Below are positions 27,761-38,345 of a stretch of 64,000 nt of DNA, in pieces (positions within the stretch are counted from its first letter, which is position 1; every line of letters starts with the position of its first letter). The position numbers and the translations under genes were made by a program. Source of the stretch: Apostichopus japonicus (lineage: Eukaryota > Echinodermata > Holothuroidea > Aspidochirotida > Stichopodidae); NCBI RefSeq assembly GCF_037975245.1, contig NC_092572.1, forward strand, positions 19,211,989 through 19,275,988, given 5' to 3'. Below the pieces are notes generated by a model. That model searched no databases and was not told the origin of the DNA. It saw only the letters and a program-made list of their open reading frames with translations.

Positions 27761-28115
27761 AAAATGGGACCATGCTATGAATATTCAGTAGATCATGGAC
27801 ACTTATCATATTGCTTTTAAGTTAGTTTTATAAAATGGGACCATGCTATGAATATTCAGTAGATCATGGACACTTATCATATTGCTTTTAAGTTAGTTTT
27901 ATAAAATGGGACCATGCTATGAATATTCAGTAGATCATGGACACTTATCATATTGCTTTTAAGTTAGTTTTATAAAATGGGACCATGCTATGAATATTCA
28001 GTAGATCATGGACACTTATCATATTGCTTTTAAGTTAGTTTTATAAAATGGGTCCATGCTATAAATATTCAGTACTAGATCATGGACAATTAATGTTCTT
28101 CTTTAAAATTAGTTT
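27761..28115. repeat. Near-perfect 71-bp tandem array, five copies
   Basis: Copies start at 27761, 27832, 27903, 27974 and 28045. The first four look identical base for base; the last is diverged (gggtccatgctataaatatt and an inserted ctag). Identity this high means very recent expansion or gene conversion, or an assembly artefact. It ends about 155 bp upstream of LL5 exon 2. Confidence 0.95.
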
Positions 28116-28271
28116 CTAAAGTATGATTTTTCATAAAGCAATTAATCAGGGAGCTATAATGCATCTAGGTGTCAAAAAAGCAGGTCAGGTACTAATTCAG
28201 GGATATATAACAGAGAGCAGATCTGACTGTTTAAACCTCCCATCATGTGGTTTGTTTTCTTTTAATTTCAG

Positions 28272-28388
28272 AACACCCAACAGGAGTTGATTGTCACAGA
28301 TCATGTTCTTACCAAGGACGAGATTAGAGACCTAAGGATGAGCGACAATTGGGAAGACAGCCTGAAGAGGTCACAGAAGATTATCCAG
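28272..28388 (+). CDS. phldb: PHLDB/LL5 exon 2 (linker before FHA domain)
   Basis: Acceptor tttaatttcag ends at 28271 and donor gtaacg starts at 28389; 39 codons, phase 0 to phase 0. It encodes a charged, probably helical segment (for example KDEIRDLRMSDNWEDSLKRS) that precedes the FHA domain. It has no stop in the used frame and is GC-richer than the flanking intron. I do not recognise a domain. It lies about 160 bp after a perfect 71-bp tandem array. A small linker exon of the LL5 gene is the simplest reading; part of a lineage-specific N-terminal extension. Confidence 0.72.
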
Positions 28389-29759
28389 GTAACGCATTAT
28401 CCGCGGCGGAATTGGACTAATTTGTACATGTAATTTGTATACAATGTGCGTTCGTTGGGAGGGCGGGGCAGGGCAGGGGGATCATGGACTTCATAAATGG
28501 TTAAACTGTTAAAGGATGTCGTCAGCCAGAATTCAGTCTTAATTAGGCTATAGTCCAAGAAAATAGAAATATTAGAGTGCTAGTAATATTTCTATGGCTA
28601 TTACTGATTCCAAGATACTCACTTTTAGAATAAATGTTAAAATCGTCTGGAATGGTCCTTTAAAGCTAAATTGATGATGATGTCATTGGGTCCTCAGTGC
28701 AAGCCTTAATGTTAAACTTAATCCACTGTTTTAACTTAAATCTAATAACTCAATCAAAATATGTTCTCATTTTTCATATTGACAACACAGCACCCTTAGA
28801 TGACATTCAACACCACTTATCCTTGACAAATTTGTATTAATGCATTTCAAGCTATATGTCATTGGATGCCATGAAATTCTTACTTTTTCCCCCCATTAAA
28901 AGTTTTGTTTCGCACTGGAGGGAACTGGCTTAATGGTTTCATGTATGTAGATTATAAGTAGTACAGTTGGCTTTAATTAATGAAACTCTGCTAGCTGTTC
29001 AAGGGTCATCTCTCAAAAAATTTAAAGTGTTACATAGAGAAATACAAACCGGGAACAATGACAGTGATATTTTTATTTCCATTCTATAACATATCGCAAT
29101 TATTTTGTGCCCTTTTAAACGTCCACCCTTTAAAACGTCCACCCGTTGTAGGCAGGTCAGTTGTGAATCTACTTTACCAGCCACAAATCTACTTTGACAA
29201 GTAGACACGACTTCCGCTCCAAATCTCTAATGTGGCATGTTTAAAATTTGTCTCAAGTGATTTTCCTTGGACAAATATTGGGACTATTGAGCGTTCAAGC
29301 ATTTGAATAAAACAAGATAATTCAACGAAAGACACTAAGCAGCAATAGCAGTGCTAGGTACTCTATAGTTTAGCATGAATTATTTAATACTGAACTTTCA
29401 CTTTGGGAACAATTGTTGGAATAGTAGATATATTTCGTCAGCAGGATTGTAAGAGGTGAATTTGGATTTCCGTTTGTCCAGGTTTCCGAATGAACAGGGT
29501 CTAGATTACAGGAGTTGTACGTGATAAGAAAGAAAAAGGAAAGTCTTGTTATTCAAATTGATTGTTTCACACTTGTAAGCTAAATTTGACTTTCAGAAAT
29601 TTGTATTCGCTGTTATGTAATATAGAACTGTCCTCAGTGACTATTATCCCTACATCTTACTAATCATACAATTTTTGTTTTGTTGGAGTAGAATCTACCC
29701 ATTGCTACAGTGTTTATGATCAAATATGCCTCAATTTTTCTATCTTGTTTTATTTGTAG
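28389..29759 (+). other. LL5 intron 2, nothing notable
   Basis: AT-rich, with a short G-rich run near 28459 and a near-duplicate ccaccctttaaaacgtccac pair at 29122-29145. No exon or mobile element is evident. Confidence 0.6.
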
Positions 29760-29883
29760 GATGGGTGCCTGGAGCTGTCAGAGACTGGAAAGGCATTAAA
29801 AGTTCAGTCTGAACGCCCTCATTTAGTTAGCCTCGGAGGTAGTCGGATCAGTACAGCAGTAACTCTACATCCATTGGTTGAAG
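29760..29883 (+). CDS. phldb: PHLDB/LL5 exon 3 (start of FHA domain)
   Basis: Acceptor tatttgtag ends at 29759; donor gtcagt begins at 29884; phase 0 in, phase 1 out. The segment GKALKVQSERPHLVSLGGSR matches the opening of the FHA region of vertebrate PHLDB1, which reads very similarly around the PHLVSLG motif. Residues are about 106-147 of the model. FHA domains bind phosphothreonine peptides in many proteins; for LL5 proteins the ligand is not firmly known to me. A short inverted-repeat element begins only some 20 bp after the donor. Confidence 0.93.
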
Positions 29884-29899
29884 GTCAGTATATATTTAT

Positions 29900-30045
29900 G
29901 TTGCTCCCTCACTTACCTGTCTCAGGTCATTCAGGTGTCACACCAGGTCACTCGGTGTCACACCGTTAGAGTGTCACACCAGGTCACTCTAGACATATTA
30001 AAGGGAGATCGTGTAAGTTGCGAGGAGACAGGTAAGTTTGTTATT
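29900..30045. repeat. Short inverted-repeat element in LL5 intron 3
   Basis: Left end ctcacttacctgtctc (from 29909) and right end gaggagacaggtaagt (to about 30036) are inverted repeats of about 13-14 bp. Inside, ggtgtcacaccaggtcactc and gagtgtcacaccaggtcact segments are repeated and partly palindromic. The same ctcgcttacctgtctcc phrase occurs singly at 5162 and 7289. A small MITE or fold-back element is likely; a target duplication is not clear. Confidence 0.6.
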
Positions 30046-30355
30046 CATATCCAAACCAGGTAAGGTTTGTACATAACATGTAAGGATGTACATAGCCCGT
30101 ATATATGACAAGTTAATTGGATTGCCCGTTTTGCTTATTTAAAGCATTTGTGCACAGTAGGATGTATTATCAAGTAGAACATGATTTTATATAGTGATAT
30201 TCGTAGACGGAATGCCTCCATGTTGTTCTTAATGCCTAACATGGTGAACAACGTAATCACAATGAGATCAACATAGCCACAGTGAGTTCAAGAATGGCTG
30301 TATAACTAATGTGAGTTTTGTGACACATATCCGTCTCTTCTTATGTCCATATTAG

Positions 30356-30535
30356 GCATCACTCGTGTGGGGACCCAGGAGGCCATTCCCCAGCCAGACA
30401 TCTTCATATTCGGTAAGGATGTCCTGGAAGACCATTGTCAGATCGAGAATCGCAACAACATCGTCACCCTCTACCCGAATGGGCACTGCCTCCTAGATGG
30501 TGAAAGAGTCAAAGGTCCAACGAAATTATCGCAAG
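30356..30535 (+). CDS. phldb: PHLDB/LL5 exon 4 (FHA domain core)
   Basis: Acceptor attag ends at 30355 and donor gtaag starts at 30536. The exon enters in phase 1 and leaves in phase 1. It encodes the FHA core: ITRVGTQ (the glycine strand), LEDHCQIE with the conserved His of the SxxH-type position, VTLYPNG and a LLDGERVKGPTKLSQG turn. The same order of motifs is found in vertebrate PHLDB FHA domains (EHCYIEN, TLYPCGN, TRLTQG). The usual FHA Gly-Arg phosphopeptide-contact pair is not obvious, so phospho-binding should not be assumed. Confidence 0.93.
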
Positions 30536-31110
30536 GTAAGTCAAACCTTTGACTTGCCGCTAAAACACTTTGATCATCAGAGAACAGTGAAAGTCATTCT
30601 CATTGTTTATTCTCTCCCTTCCCCTCCCCCAACCCACCCATTTCTGCTTGATCTAGTTGACCCACGAATGTATTTTTTATAGTAAAAGCAGATTGCCAGA
30701 AAGTGTTTACTTTCAATGCCTTTCAGGCAATGTTTGCAATTTTGTCTCATTTTTTGGGTCTTTGATGGTAGGATTATATTATTGACGGTCAACAGTATAT
30801 CACACTCGTAAAACCTAACGAATCTTGGCTGGCAATGAACCAATTGTTTTGAAAATTTGTTACTTCCAGGGATCCAAAAGCTCCTTTCTGTGTCTGTGTC
30901 AAATTGTGCAAAAAACTTGGTCAGAATTTTATAGCTGAAAGGTCCTTTCAGACTGTTCAAGTTTGAAAGAAAACGAAATATATTTAGATTTCCTTTTAGT
31001 CTCTGTGCCTTCTAGTGGTGAAATTATGTTTATGTAATTCCTTTCAAGATTTTTGGTTTTAACAAAATTTTTGGTTTTAATAAACATCCATCTTCTCTTC
31101 TCTGTTTTAG
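30536..31110 (+). other. LL5 intron 4, nothing notable
   Basis: Contains a C-rich stretch near 30617-30640 and the phrase tttttggttttaac/a duplicated at 31050-31080 just before the exon 5 acceptor. No further feature. Confidence 0.6.
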
Positions 31111-32846
31111 GTGCTATGATCTGCTTCGGTAAATCTTGCTTCTTCAGATTCAACAATCCCACTGAGGCCAAACGCCTCAAACAGTCTTACCCGACGACTC
31201 AGAGTCGAGGCGAATACCGCCCCCAACATGTTCCACAGCACGCGGGTCGTGCCCACGGCTCCACAAACGGTTCAGCCGTGAACTCTGACAATGTTTACTC
31301 GCACACGGGAACGAACGGCCTCAGCGGCCATGGAAACTATAATTCCAATCACAATGCTCAACCCGGTGGCGTGGGGTTTGACGCAAATTTAGAGAGAGAA
31401 CTGAAGCAGATCCTACAGACAGTATCTGACAACGAGGCCATCCTCGCGGAGACGTTTGCCGGCTCGGACGAGATGATGACCGCATCCTCCGAGAGACAGG
31501 ATCTCCTGAGCCCGGCGTCGACGATCTCCCTGGGGAACCACGAAGATGACAGGCACCTGTCGGATTCCGAGTCACGTTTCATTTACGGTGACACGTACCT
31601 GCGGGAAACAGCAATTACAGATGACGAAGATGGTTTTACAGCGCGGAACAGCTCCAGGCAAGGCAGTAGCAGCACAGACTCAAGGGAAGGAAGAAGCAAT
31701 TTGACATTGCCGTCCGCCACAAATCCTCTCAGGACCGCCTACGAGGAGAGGAACAGACACACGAGCCCCAGTCCCACTCGCAAAGGGGCTTCGGGTATCA
31801 CCACGAGTCCTCATAACACGCTGGAGAGGCACATTAAAGGGCCTAACTCGCCCAGCAGGATCAAGTTGGGACAGAGCAGTTTGTATTCAAACAAGAACAA
31901 TAATTCACCAGTATTGTATGAGGAGGGCAGCACGGAGGTGTCCTCCCCGTCCAACGTGAGCACCAGCTTGATGACCAACGTCACCAGCGCCCTCGTCACA
32001 GATCGTGGATCGTCCGGTTCAGACCAGTCGAATTCCACTCTGAGCTCTTCCTCCTCGAGCGGCTACGGCCACCACAATGGGGTAGTCCTCCGTGAGAAGA
32101 AGACGTCGAGAGAGAACCTTAGTAGCTTGCAGCAGCAGAATCAACATTTTACCTCACAGTCTCCCCCCGTCGACCCCTCCAACGAATTCACGGGTCTCTT
32201 GCCGGAGGATCTCGCCCCCAGGGAAACCCTGTACTTGGATCCGGACGACTTTGAAGATGAAACTCAGAAGGAACTCTGCAAGCAGCACATGGAGGCGGTC
32301 CAGCAGAGGAAGCAAGAGCAACGAGCAGCAGAGATCGAACGGCAGAGGATGGAGGAGATACTGAACATCTGCGCCGAATACCAGGAACAATCCACCCAGG
32401 AGGAGAGAACTCAACAGATCGGCCCCGACGTGACCAGTCCACAGCCGGACCTGGTCGCGCCCCTTCCGAACGGACGTCAGGGCGGGTATGACTATGTCCA
32501 GGACTCTAGACCTTCAAATCTGGTCACACCGTTACCGAACAGTGACTCCTTGATGATCCCTCTGATATCCGGGGGTTCTTCCCCACATAGCCCTCGGAGT
32601 CCCACCTCCCCAGAACTACACCCTCCGCCGGAAGATCCTCTCAATCACCACTCCAGGGCGAGGAGTTCGAAACAGACGACGACGTCCGCGACAATACCCG
32701 TCAGATACGAGAAATTGAAGGACCCGGATTCCCCGCCACTCTCTCCGGGGTACCAGAGCGACTCATCTCAGGGGCCTCCGAAACCGCCTCGCACCCCACC
32801 GAGCGAGATGGAGAGTAAAGGAGATACCCTGAAAAGAGCACAGGTG
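31111..32846 (+). CDS. phldb: PHLDB/LL5 exon 5, giant exon (end of FHA, disordered region, first coiled coil)
   Basis: Acceptor ctgttttag ends at 31110. The first residues (GAMICFGKSCFFRFNNPTEA) close the FHA domain and match the vertebrate CLGQSTFLRFNHPAEAK segment. About 400 residues of low-complexity Ser/Pro/Thr/Gly/Asn sequence follow, typical of LL5 disordered regions. Then an acidic DPDDFEDE patch leads to a coiled coil containing RMEEILNICAEYQEQ, which resembles the conserved ILNxCAEY segment of vertebrate LL5, and a Pro-rich PPKPPRTPPSEME tail with SH3-ligand-like PxxP. The donor is ambiguous: gtggtg at 32844 or gtgagt at 32847, both in frame and differing by one Val. I chose the second because gtgagt matches the consensus better. 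The exon is clearly GC-richer than the introns. Confidence 0.95.
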
Positions 32847-34544
32847 GTGAGTGATAAATCAATTCCTCAAGGGCAAAGGTCATGTATCATAAATAACCTC
32901 AAATACGAGAGATGTAAAAAAACGAAAAAGAGGAAGGGAAATTGAAAAAAAAACCCCAATAAATAGCATTATAATAGGCGAGTGAATATGATATTCTTCT
33001 TCCTGTCCCATCTATAAAAATAAAAGGTTGAAGACAAAAGAAATATGGTGTGTTTTAATGGACTAGGATACTCTTTTTTTGTATTCATTGGATCAGCGGA
33101 CAGATATTTGCCTGTAAACAATTCTGGCTTTGTGAAGGACCACTAACAGTAGTATTTCAGTTTGATGGGCTTCATAAAGGATACCAAGTTAATTCATCCA
33201 ACATCAATCAAAATCATTGATGAAACTAAACATACCATTAGTTACTGATTAACAAAAGTATTTAAAAACTTCAGAAAGTTTTCATTAAACACCCCTTCCC
33301 CCCATTGGTTATGGCATTAATACTATAATCTACATGAGTGCCCAAATGGTCAACAAACTCTTTCGTAATGATTTCATGATTTCGTAAACGTGATTTCTGG
33401 CATGGAACAGTTTTCGTAATGGAAGGTTAAATTGTTCCTGCTGCGTCGGTACATAATTAATAGCCCAACACCAGGATAGCAATCTGCAATGTAGCCTTGA
33501 ATGAATTGGCAATCGGCGAAGGTAGTTTGTGGTAATTAAGATAAACGCCGTTATCAATGAGTCCATCTCTTAAGTAGGAGTTCCTGTTCTGCATAATCTG
33601 CCTTCTCCTCCTTCCGTATGTCGAAGGAATTTCCTGTTTGTGAAATATACGTTACAGTTTAGTGAAAGCTACATTGTGACTCTATTAGTTTAGAAGGTCG
33701 CCATTCTATAGTCGTGTGTTGGAGACATAAGCTAGGCTTTGTGGCCTATCGATAAACCTAACCTGAAGTATTTAAATTCTCTGGGCCATCATCAGCCAGC
33801 CAATAAATTTTACCAGAATGGCATCAACCAATCAGCATTCTGCACATCAGGTAGCGTTAAAGACATCAACCAATCAGCAGTTAGTATACAAGAGTCGTCA
33901 TAAACTATAAACTCATTCCAGTCAGTAATACAGGGTGTCGTCGCAGAGGTATTTTGTAGCTGAAAAAATGTCTTCGAATAAAGTGAACTTGAGTTTAGAT
34001 TTTGTGGCATATTGAAGAAAAAAAAAATCTTAACCACATTAATGTACCATGGTGTCATTATCATCCAATAAGCATTATTTGAATGTTCTTATGTAATAGT
34101 TCTTATCCAATCAGCAGTTAGTATACTTGTCATTAACCAATCCCAATAAGGTATCCAGGGTGTCGTGGACCAATCAGTGAAATTTTCTCTTAATAGGTTT
34201 TTGAGGGAGGGGTGGGGGGAATGTTCAAATTGTATGTATTTAGTTTAACATTTTACAAGCTTAGAGATTATGGAAAGCCTCTTGCATAAAAGTAATCAAA
34301 TCCTTAAAGGAGGAACACTAAATAAAGAGAAGGTTTTAACATTTATATAAAAAAAAACAATTGTAACAAATTGACAAGTTTTTTACTCCAGTTTCGTACC
34401 CAGGCCAAGGTTGATTTTTGTAATGCATTGCTGTGCATGACCAGAAATGAACAGACTTCTCTGCTAGTGGAAACAGGCAGCTTGCATCAACTCATTCAAA
34501 AGTTTACAAAACAATCGCATCTTACATCTTTTTCCGCCTGACAG
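32847..34544 (+). other. LL5 intron 5 with duplicated ccaatcagcagttagtatac block
   Basis: The phrase caatcagcagttagtatac occurs at 33871-33889 and 34108-34126, and agggtgtcgt follows both at about 33931 and 34157. Several more ccaat/ccaatca motifs lie in 33800-34180. It is a diverged local duplication; CCAAT boxes are probably incidental to it. Confidence 0.7.
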
Positions 34545-34676
34545 CTTCAACCGGAAGAGGTCGAGGAATCGCTTCAAAAACTGGAAAACGCCAGGAAACA
34601 TTCCATCTTTAAGATCGAGACCCTGGAGAAGGAAATAGACGACCTGGAAGCCCAGGAAACGGAGACCCTCCGCGAG
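34545..34676 (+). CDS. phldb: PHLDB/LL5 exon 6 (coiled coil)
   Basis: Acceptor cgcctgacag ends at 34544; donor gtacgt begins at 34677; 44 codons, phase 0 to 0. It encodes a highly charged heptad-type helix, LQPEEVEESLQKLENARKHS then IFKIETLEKEIDDLEAQE. Such coiled coils mediate oligomerisation and partner binding (ELKS, CLASP) in LL5 proteins. It joins exon 5 directly after KRAQ or KRAQV. Confidence 0.92.
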
Positions 34677-36076
34677 GTACGTCGTCATGGTTATACGACC
34701 ACCAGCTGGTGGTTTCTTTCTCAAGTACAAATGTGGGTTTCCTATTGTTAAAAGAGTTAGGTGGCCTTGTATTGTTGCTAACAAAATTGAACAGAATTTG
34801 TTTTAATATTTACATAGCTGTTCTTGACAGTGCTGTGGAGCAAATGTAGGTTTGGTATGATGTAAGTCTATCGTTGATTTGCTGTTGGCTTGAAGTTGAT
34901 CGGTTTGGTTAGAAGAGAGCATTATCAAACAATGGATTTATATCATTTACATCCAGGGTTTAAGAGGGGAAAGGAGAAAATCCAGACAATTGGCATATTT
35001 TGTAAACCCAAAATAGCTAGATCTATCCATATGGGAACTCACATTTTGGCCACAAGTCTCATCGTTAAAACAAGCGAAGGGATAATTAAACTAGGTCTAA
35101 CTTATCAGAGTCCATTCTCACAAAAATTTAACTTTCTTGAGCTCAATGGCTTGGTTTGTCGTTTCGAAGTCTTGCTTCCTGGGTCGAGTAAAGGAATTTG
35201 ATTTATTTTGTCAGACGTTAAAGGAGTGATAGATTTTTTTTTTGGGGGGGGGGGGAATTTTTTCCGCTGCCTTCTTGAACGCTGCCTCATGAGATCTTGT
35301 TTTCTTTCTCTTCCATTTCTGTTTATATTATGTTGTCTTTGCTCATTAATATGCATGAATACAATTAACATGATATGCTTGATACTAAAATGTTGCATGC
35401 TCATTTGCATGTATGCAAATATCTGTGGGTATAATCTTTCTGTTTGTTCCAAACTGCTAACACTTCATGTATATATATATTTATATTACCTTTCTGCCTG
35501 CTAACAATTCTGTGAAATATTCTCTTTTAATTTATTTGTCTTATATATTGGGAACCAATCAAATGCTGCCTTGCTAAACCTGTTTAATTACCCCTAACCA
35601 ATGATCAACAACAAATGAAAAAAAAATATGGTCTGTTGTATAACCTTCATAATGTCATTGTAAACTGTGGCTTAACTTTTGTATGAAAAAACTGATATTA
35701 ATATTTTGTCGTACATGTTTGGATGTAATGTAATCCTACTGAAATATATGTAAATCCATCTCCCATCTTTTCCCTACTTAACCCCCATCCCCCCCTTCAA
35801 CCAATTAAAAAACAAAATCTCCCTCAAATGGTCATTTATTTGTGTAAACCTAACATCTTGCTATGGTAAAATAAATGTGTTGCGATCTGTTTCTGAAAAA
35901 AACAAAATATAACCGAATTCTTCAATACTGCTTGTCGTCACTAATTACACACGTCGGTAACTTTTCGATGGACACCCTCCTCTCCCTAATATTTACGAAC
36001 GAAAAAAAAAAAACCTCAAACACGACTAAACCATTAATCGGCATGTCGGGTGACGTGTGTGGCTTGTCAAATACAG
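34677..36076 (+). other. LL5 intron 6, AT-rich with a G-run
   Basis: A T-run followed by a long G-run lies near 35235-35256. The ORF-like stretches in both strands have no splice support. Confidence 0.55.
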
Positions 36077-36214
36077 CTGGAGATAGAGGCTGCCCTCTTG
36101 GAGGCGGAGCATAAACGAAAGCTGCTGCACCTCAAGGAGCAGGAGGAGAACATGAGCACCTTGGAGAGAAACAAGAGGCAGCTGAACTCCTCTGCTGTCC
36201 ATCAACGGGACAAG
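36077..36214 (+). CDS. phldb: PHLDB/LL5 exon 7 (coiled coil)
   Basis: Acceptor aaatacag ends at 36076; the donor gttcct at 36215 is a weaker GT site; 46 codons, phase 0 to 0. It encodes LEIEAALLEAEHKRKLLHLK and a following Glu/Arg-rich stretch ending HQRDK, a continuous charged coiled coil. The exact exon end relies on the join KRDK-ERDLLEE to the next exon, which keeps the heptads in register. Confidence 0.9.
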
Positions 36215-38057
36215 GTTCCTGAATTTTCAATTTTCCTCTTTCGAGTAGCGTAGATCGTAGTTACAGTCACAGTATTAAATATACGGTATTTTAAAAACAA
36301 GCGTAAGGTTAAAAAAAAACAGGAGAACAGTGTGGCCAAAACTATGGGGTATCGTCTGTTGTTGGGATATAGGAGGCTATGGAGGAGGGGGGCATTGAAC
36401 TATGATGGCCGTTGGGGTAAAGGGGACTATGGAGGAGGGGGGGCTGTTGAACTATGATGGCCGTTGGGGTGAAGGGGGGGTGGTGTTATAACATCCTGTA
36501 AACTTTTAGCTGTCAATAGATGAGTATGAATCATTTCCAAGACCTAAATCTCCTTTAGTTATAACAGAATACTCACTCCCCTGTCCCCCCCCAACCCACC
36601 CACCCAAAGAAAGATAAAACAACAACAGAAAATAAATGAAAATAGAAAGAAGCAAAGACTGCTGTAACAGTTTTTTGAGGTGAATGATAAAATGTATGCA
36701 GCGGTTTAATAAGGCGAGCAAATGGTTTGACAAGCTTCACTTTGCAAATTAGATAATGTAAGTCATCCAGAAACAGATGAATGAGTCCAAAGATATCGTT
36801 TTACATTTTGCAAATCTTTCTGTGACGAATTTTGTCGATGCCTTTCTGTAAAGAATTAGCGAAGTTTCTTTGGGGCTGGGTTTCCTCTTTCTTACAGGGT
36901 TGCGCTCTTCTTCTCCTAAAAATATTTTGACTGCTGTCTATTTTATCTTGTCTGTAAATACCAATTGATACATCTCGTTTGAGAGCTTGGCATTTGATGA
37001 GGTCAGGTCGTGGTGGAGAAAGCAAGAGTATCTGTGGGAACAGCTGGGCAATTTAAAACAAAAGTTTGCCTGGTTGCAGTATCCCTGGGAAATCAGTATC
37101 ATGGCTTCTAGGTTATTTCAAATACCCATTAGCATAAACTGACTTGTCTTTGTCAAATTGTGAAATGTTTGAACTAATTGAAAATAGACGTAAGTGAGGG
37201 GTCAACTGGTCTTAGCCGACTGTTGATAAAAAGATGTGGGAAAGAAAGATTTGAGAAACAAAATGAATTGGAAAGAAAAGTTTTTGAGTTTTGGATTTGA
37301 TTTAGAAATACTAGCAAGAAACTTTGAATTATTTTAACCTTGTTTCTTTCTGTTAATAACCTCAGGTTTGTTGTTCAGGTGATACATGAATTTAATACTG
37401 ATTCTTCAAACTCGATTGTATGTTGCAGAAGTTTCAAAAATGGAAAAAAAAATAGATCTTACTAAATACACCCCTCCCCCCCACTAATAAGGCAAGACAA
37501 ATTTAAGGTGGTGCGCTTTGCAGGAATTGCACAAAGCAGCTCTTTGAACAAATGCCCAACTTCCTGCCATACCCACTTGCCCCCCTCCCCACCTTTGTCC
37601 CTGAAACCTAAAAAAAGAAAATGAAAAATATGAAAAAGCTTTGTAAGCTTAGCTTACCATGTTTAACATTATGGTGAGGAATCGAGAGATGAATTTGCCG
37701 ATGGCGTTGGGAATTTTGTCGTTACTAAGCCAACCCATCAACTACTTAGGAGAATATGTAAATATTCATGATACAATCATTACAGATTAGTGGGGATCCT
37801 ATTCTTAACTGGGACATGTTATCGTCGAAGCGTGCTTGTTATGCAATCAAGCATGCTGGACGGTACTTCTTAAAATTAATATAATATTAACGAGCCCTCT
37901 GGATGCAGGTTGAATATTCATGAAGTAAAGACGTTAAAAAAGAAAGACAAAGGGTTATGATTGGTTATTAGCAAAGCAGCTTGCTGATTGGTGGCTTTGG
38001 TTGGGATGATGCACTTTGCACTGCTCTTTCTTCACACCAGCTAATCTTACTCCACAG
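36215..38057 (+). other. LL5 intron 7 with a G-rich duplicated block
   Basis: ttgaactatgatggccgttg occurs at about 36395 and 36448 followed by gggg(t)aaagggg, giving two tandem copies of about 57 bp near 36370-36482. C-runs occur near 36582 and 37470. No exon is seen. Confidence 0.6.
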
Positions 38058-38345
38058 GAGAGGGACCTCCTGGAGGAATCTAGAAAGTCCCTGCAGCAAC
38101 TAGAGCAGAGACACTTGGAATCTAAGCGAGAGTTTGACCTCTGCACCCACCCCGCCCGGAAGGAGGTCCTGGGAGACCGACTACGGGGAGAGATGGAACA
38201 GCTGGACCTAGAGAGGAAACGGTTCGAGGACCTGGAGTTTAGCCAGTTGGAGTTAGAGGCCAGGATCGAAGAAGAGAAAGAAATTATGGAGTTAGAATTA
38301 AAAAGGGAAGCTAGCGACGAGAATGACAAAATCAAAGCCACCAAG
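38058..38345 (+). CDS. phldb: PHLDB/LL5 exon 8 (long coiled coil)
   Basis: Acceptor ttactccacag ends at 38057; donor gtttgt starts at 38346; 96 codons, phase 0 to 0. ERDLLEESRKSLQQLEQRHL opens a long coiled coil of Glu, Lys, Arg and Leu, broken by a CTHPARKE turn. It ends with a strongly acidic helix and KIKATK. No stop occurs in the used frame. The GC content and codon usage stand out from the AT-rich intron on each side. Confidence 0.94.

Larger units (their letters stand above)
7184..28271 (+). other. Intron 1 of the LL5 gene (21 kb), repeat-rich
   Basis: Bounded by gtgagt at 7184 and ttaatttcag at 28271. I find no further convincing exon: ORFs here lack paired splice sites, codon bias or recognisable residues. 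The interval carries the individually listed tandem arrays and relics, G-rich tracts (8424, 9050, 17030, 24680), and long plain AT-rich stretches. Large first introns often hold enhancers; none can be demonstrated from this sequence alone. Confidence 0.6.

Noticed and set aside
27761-28115. Possible CRISPR array (regular 71-bp repeats)
   Set aside because: Direct head-to-tail copies with no spacers in a eukaryotic intron.
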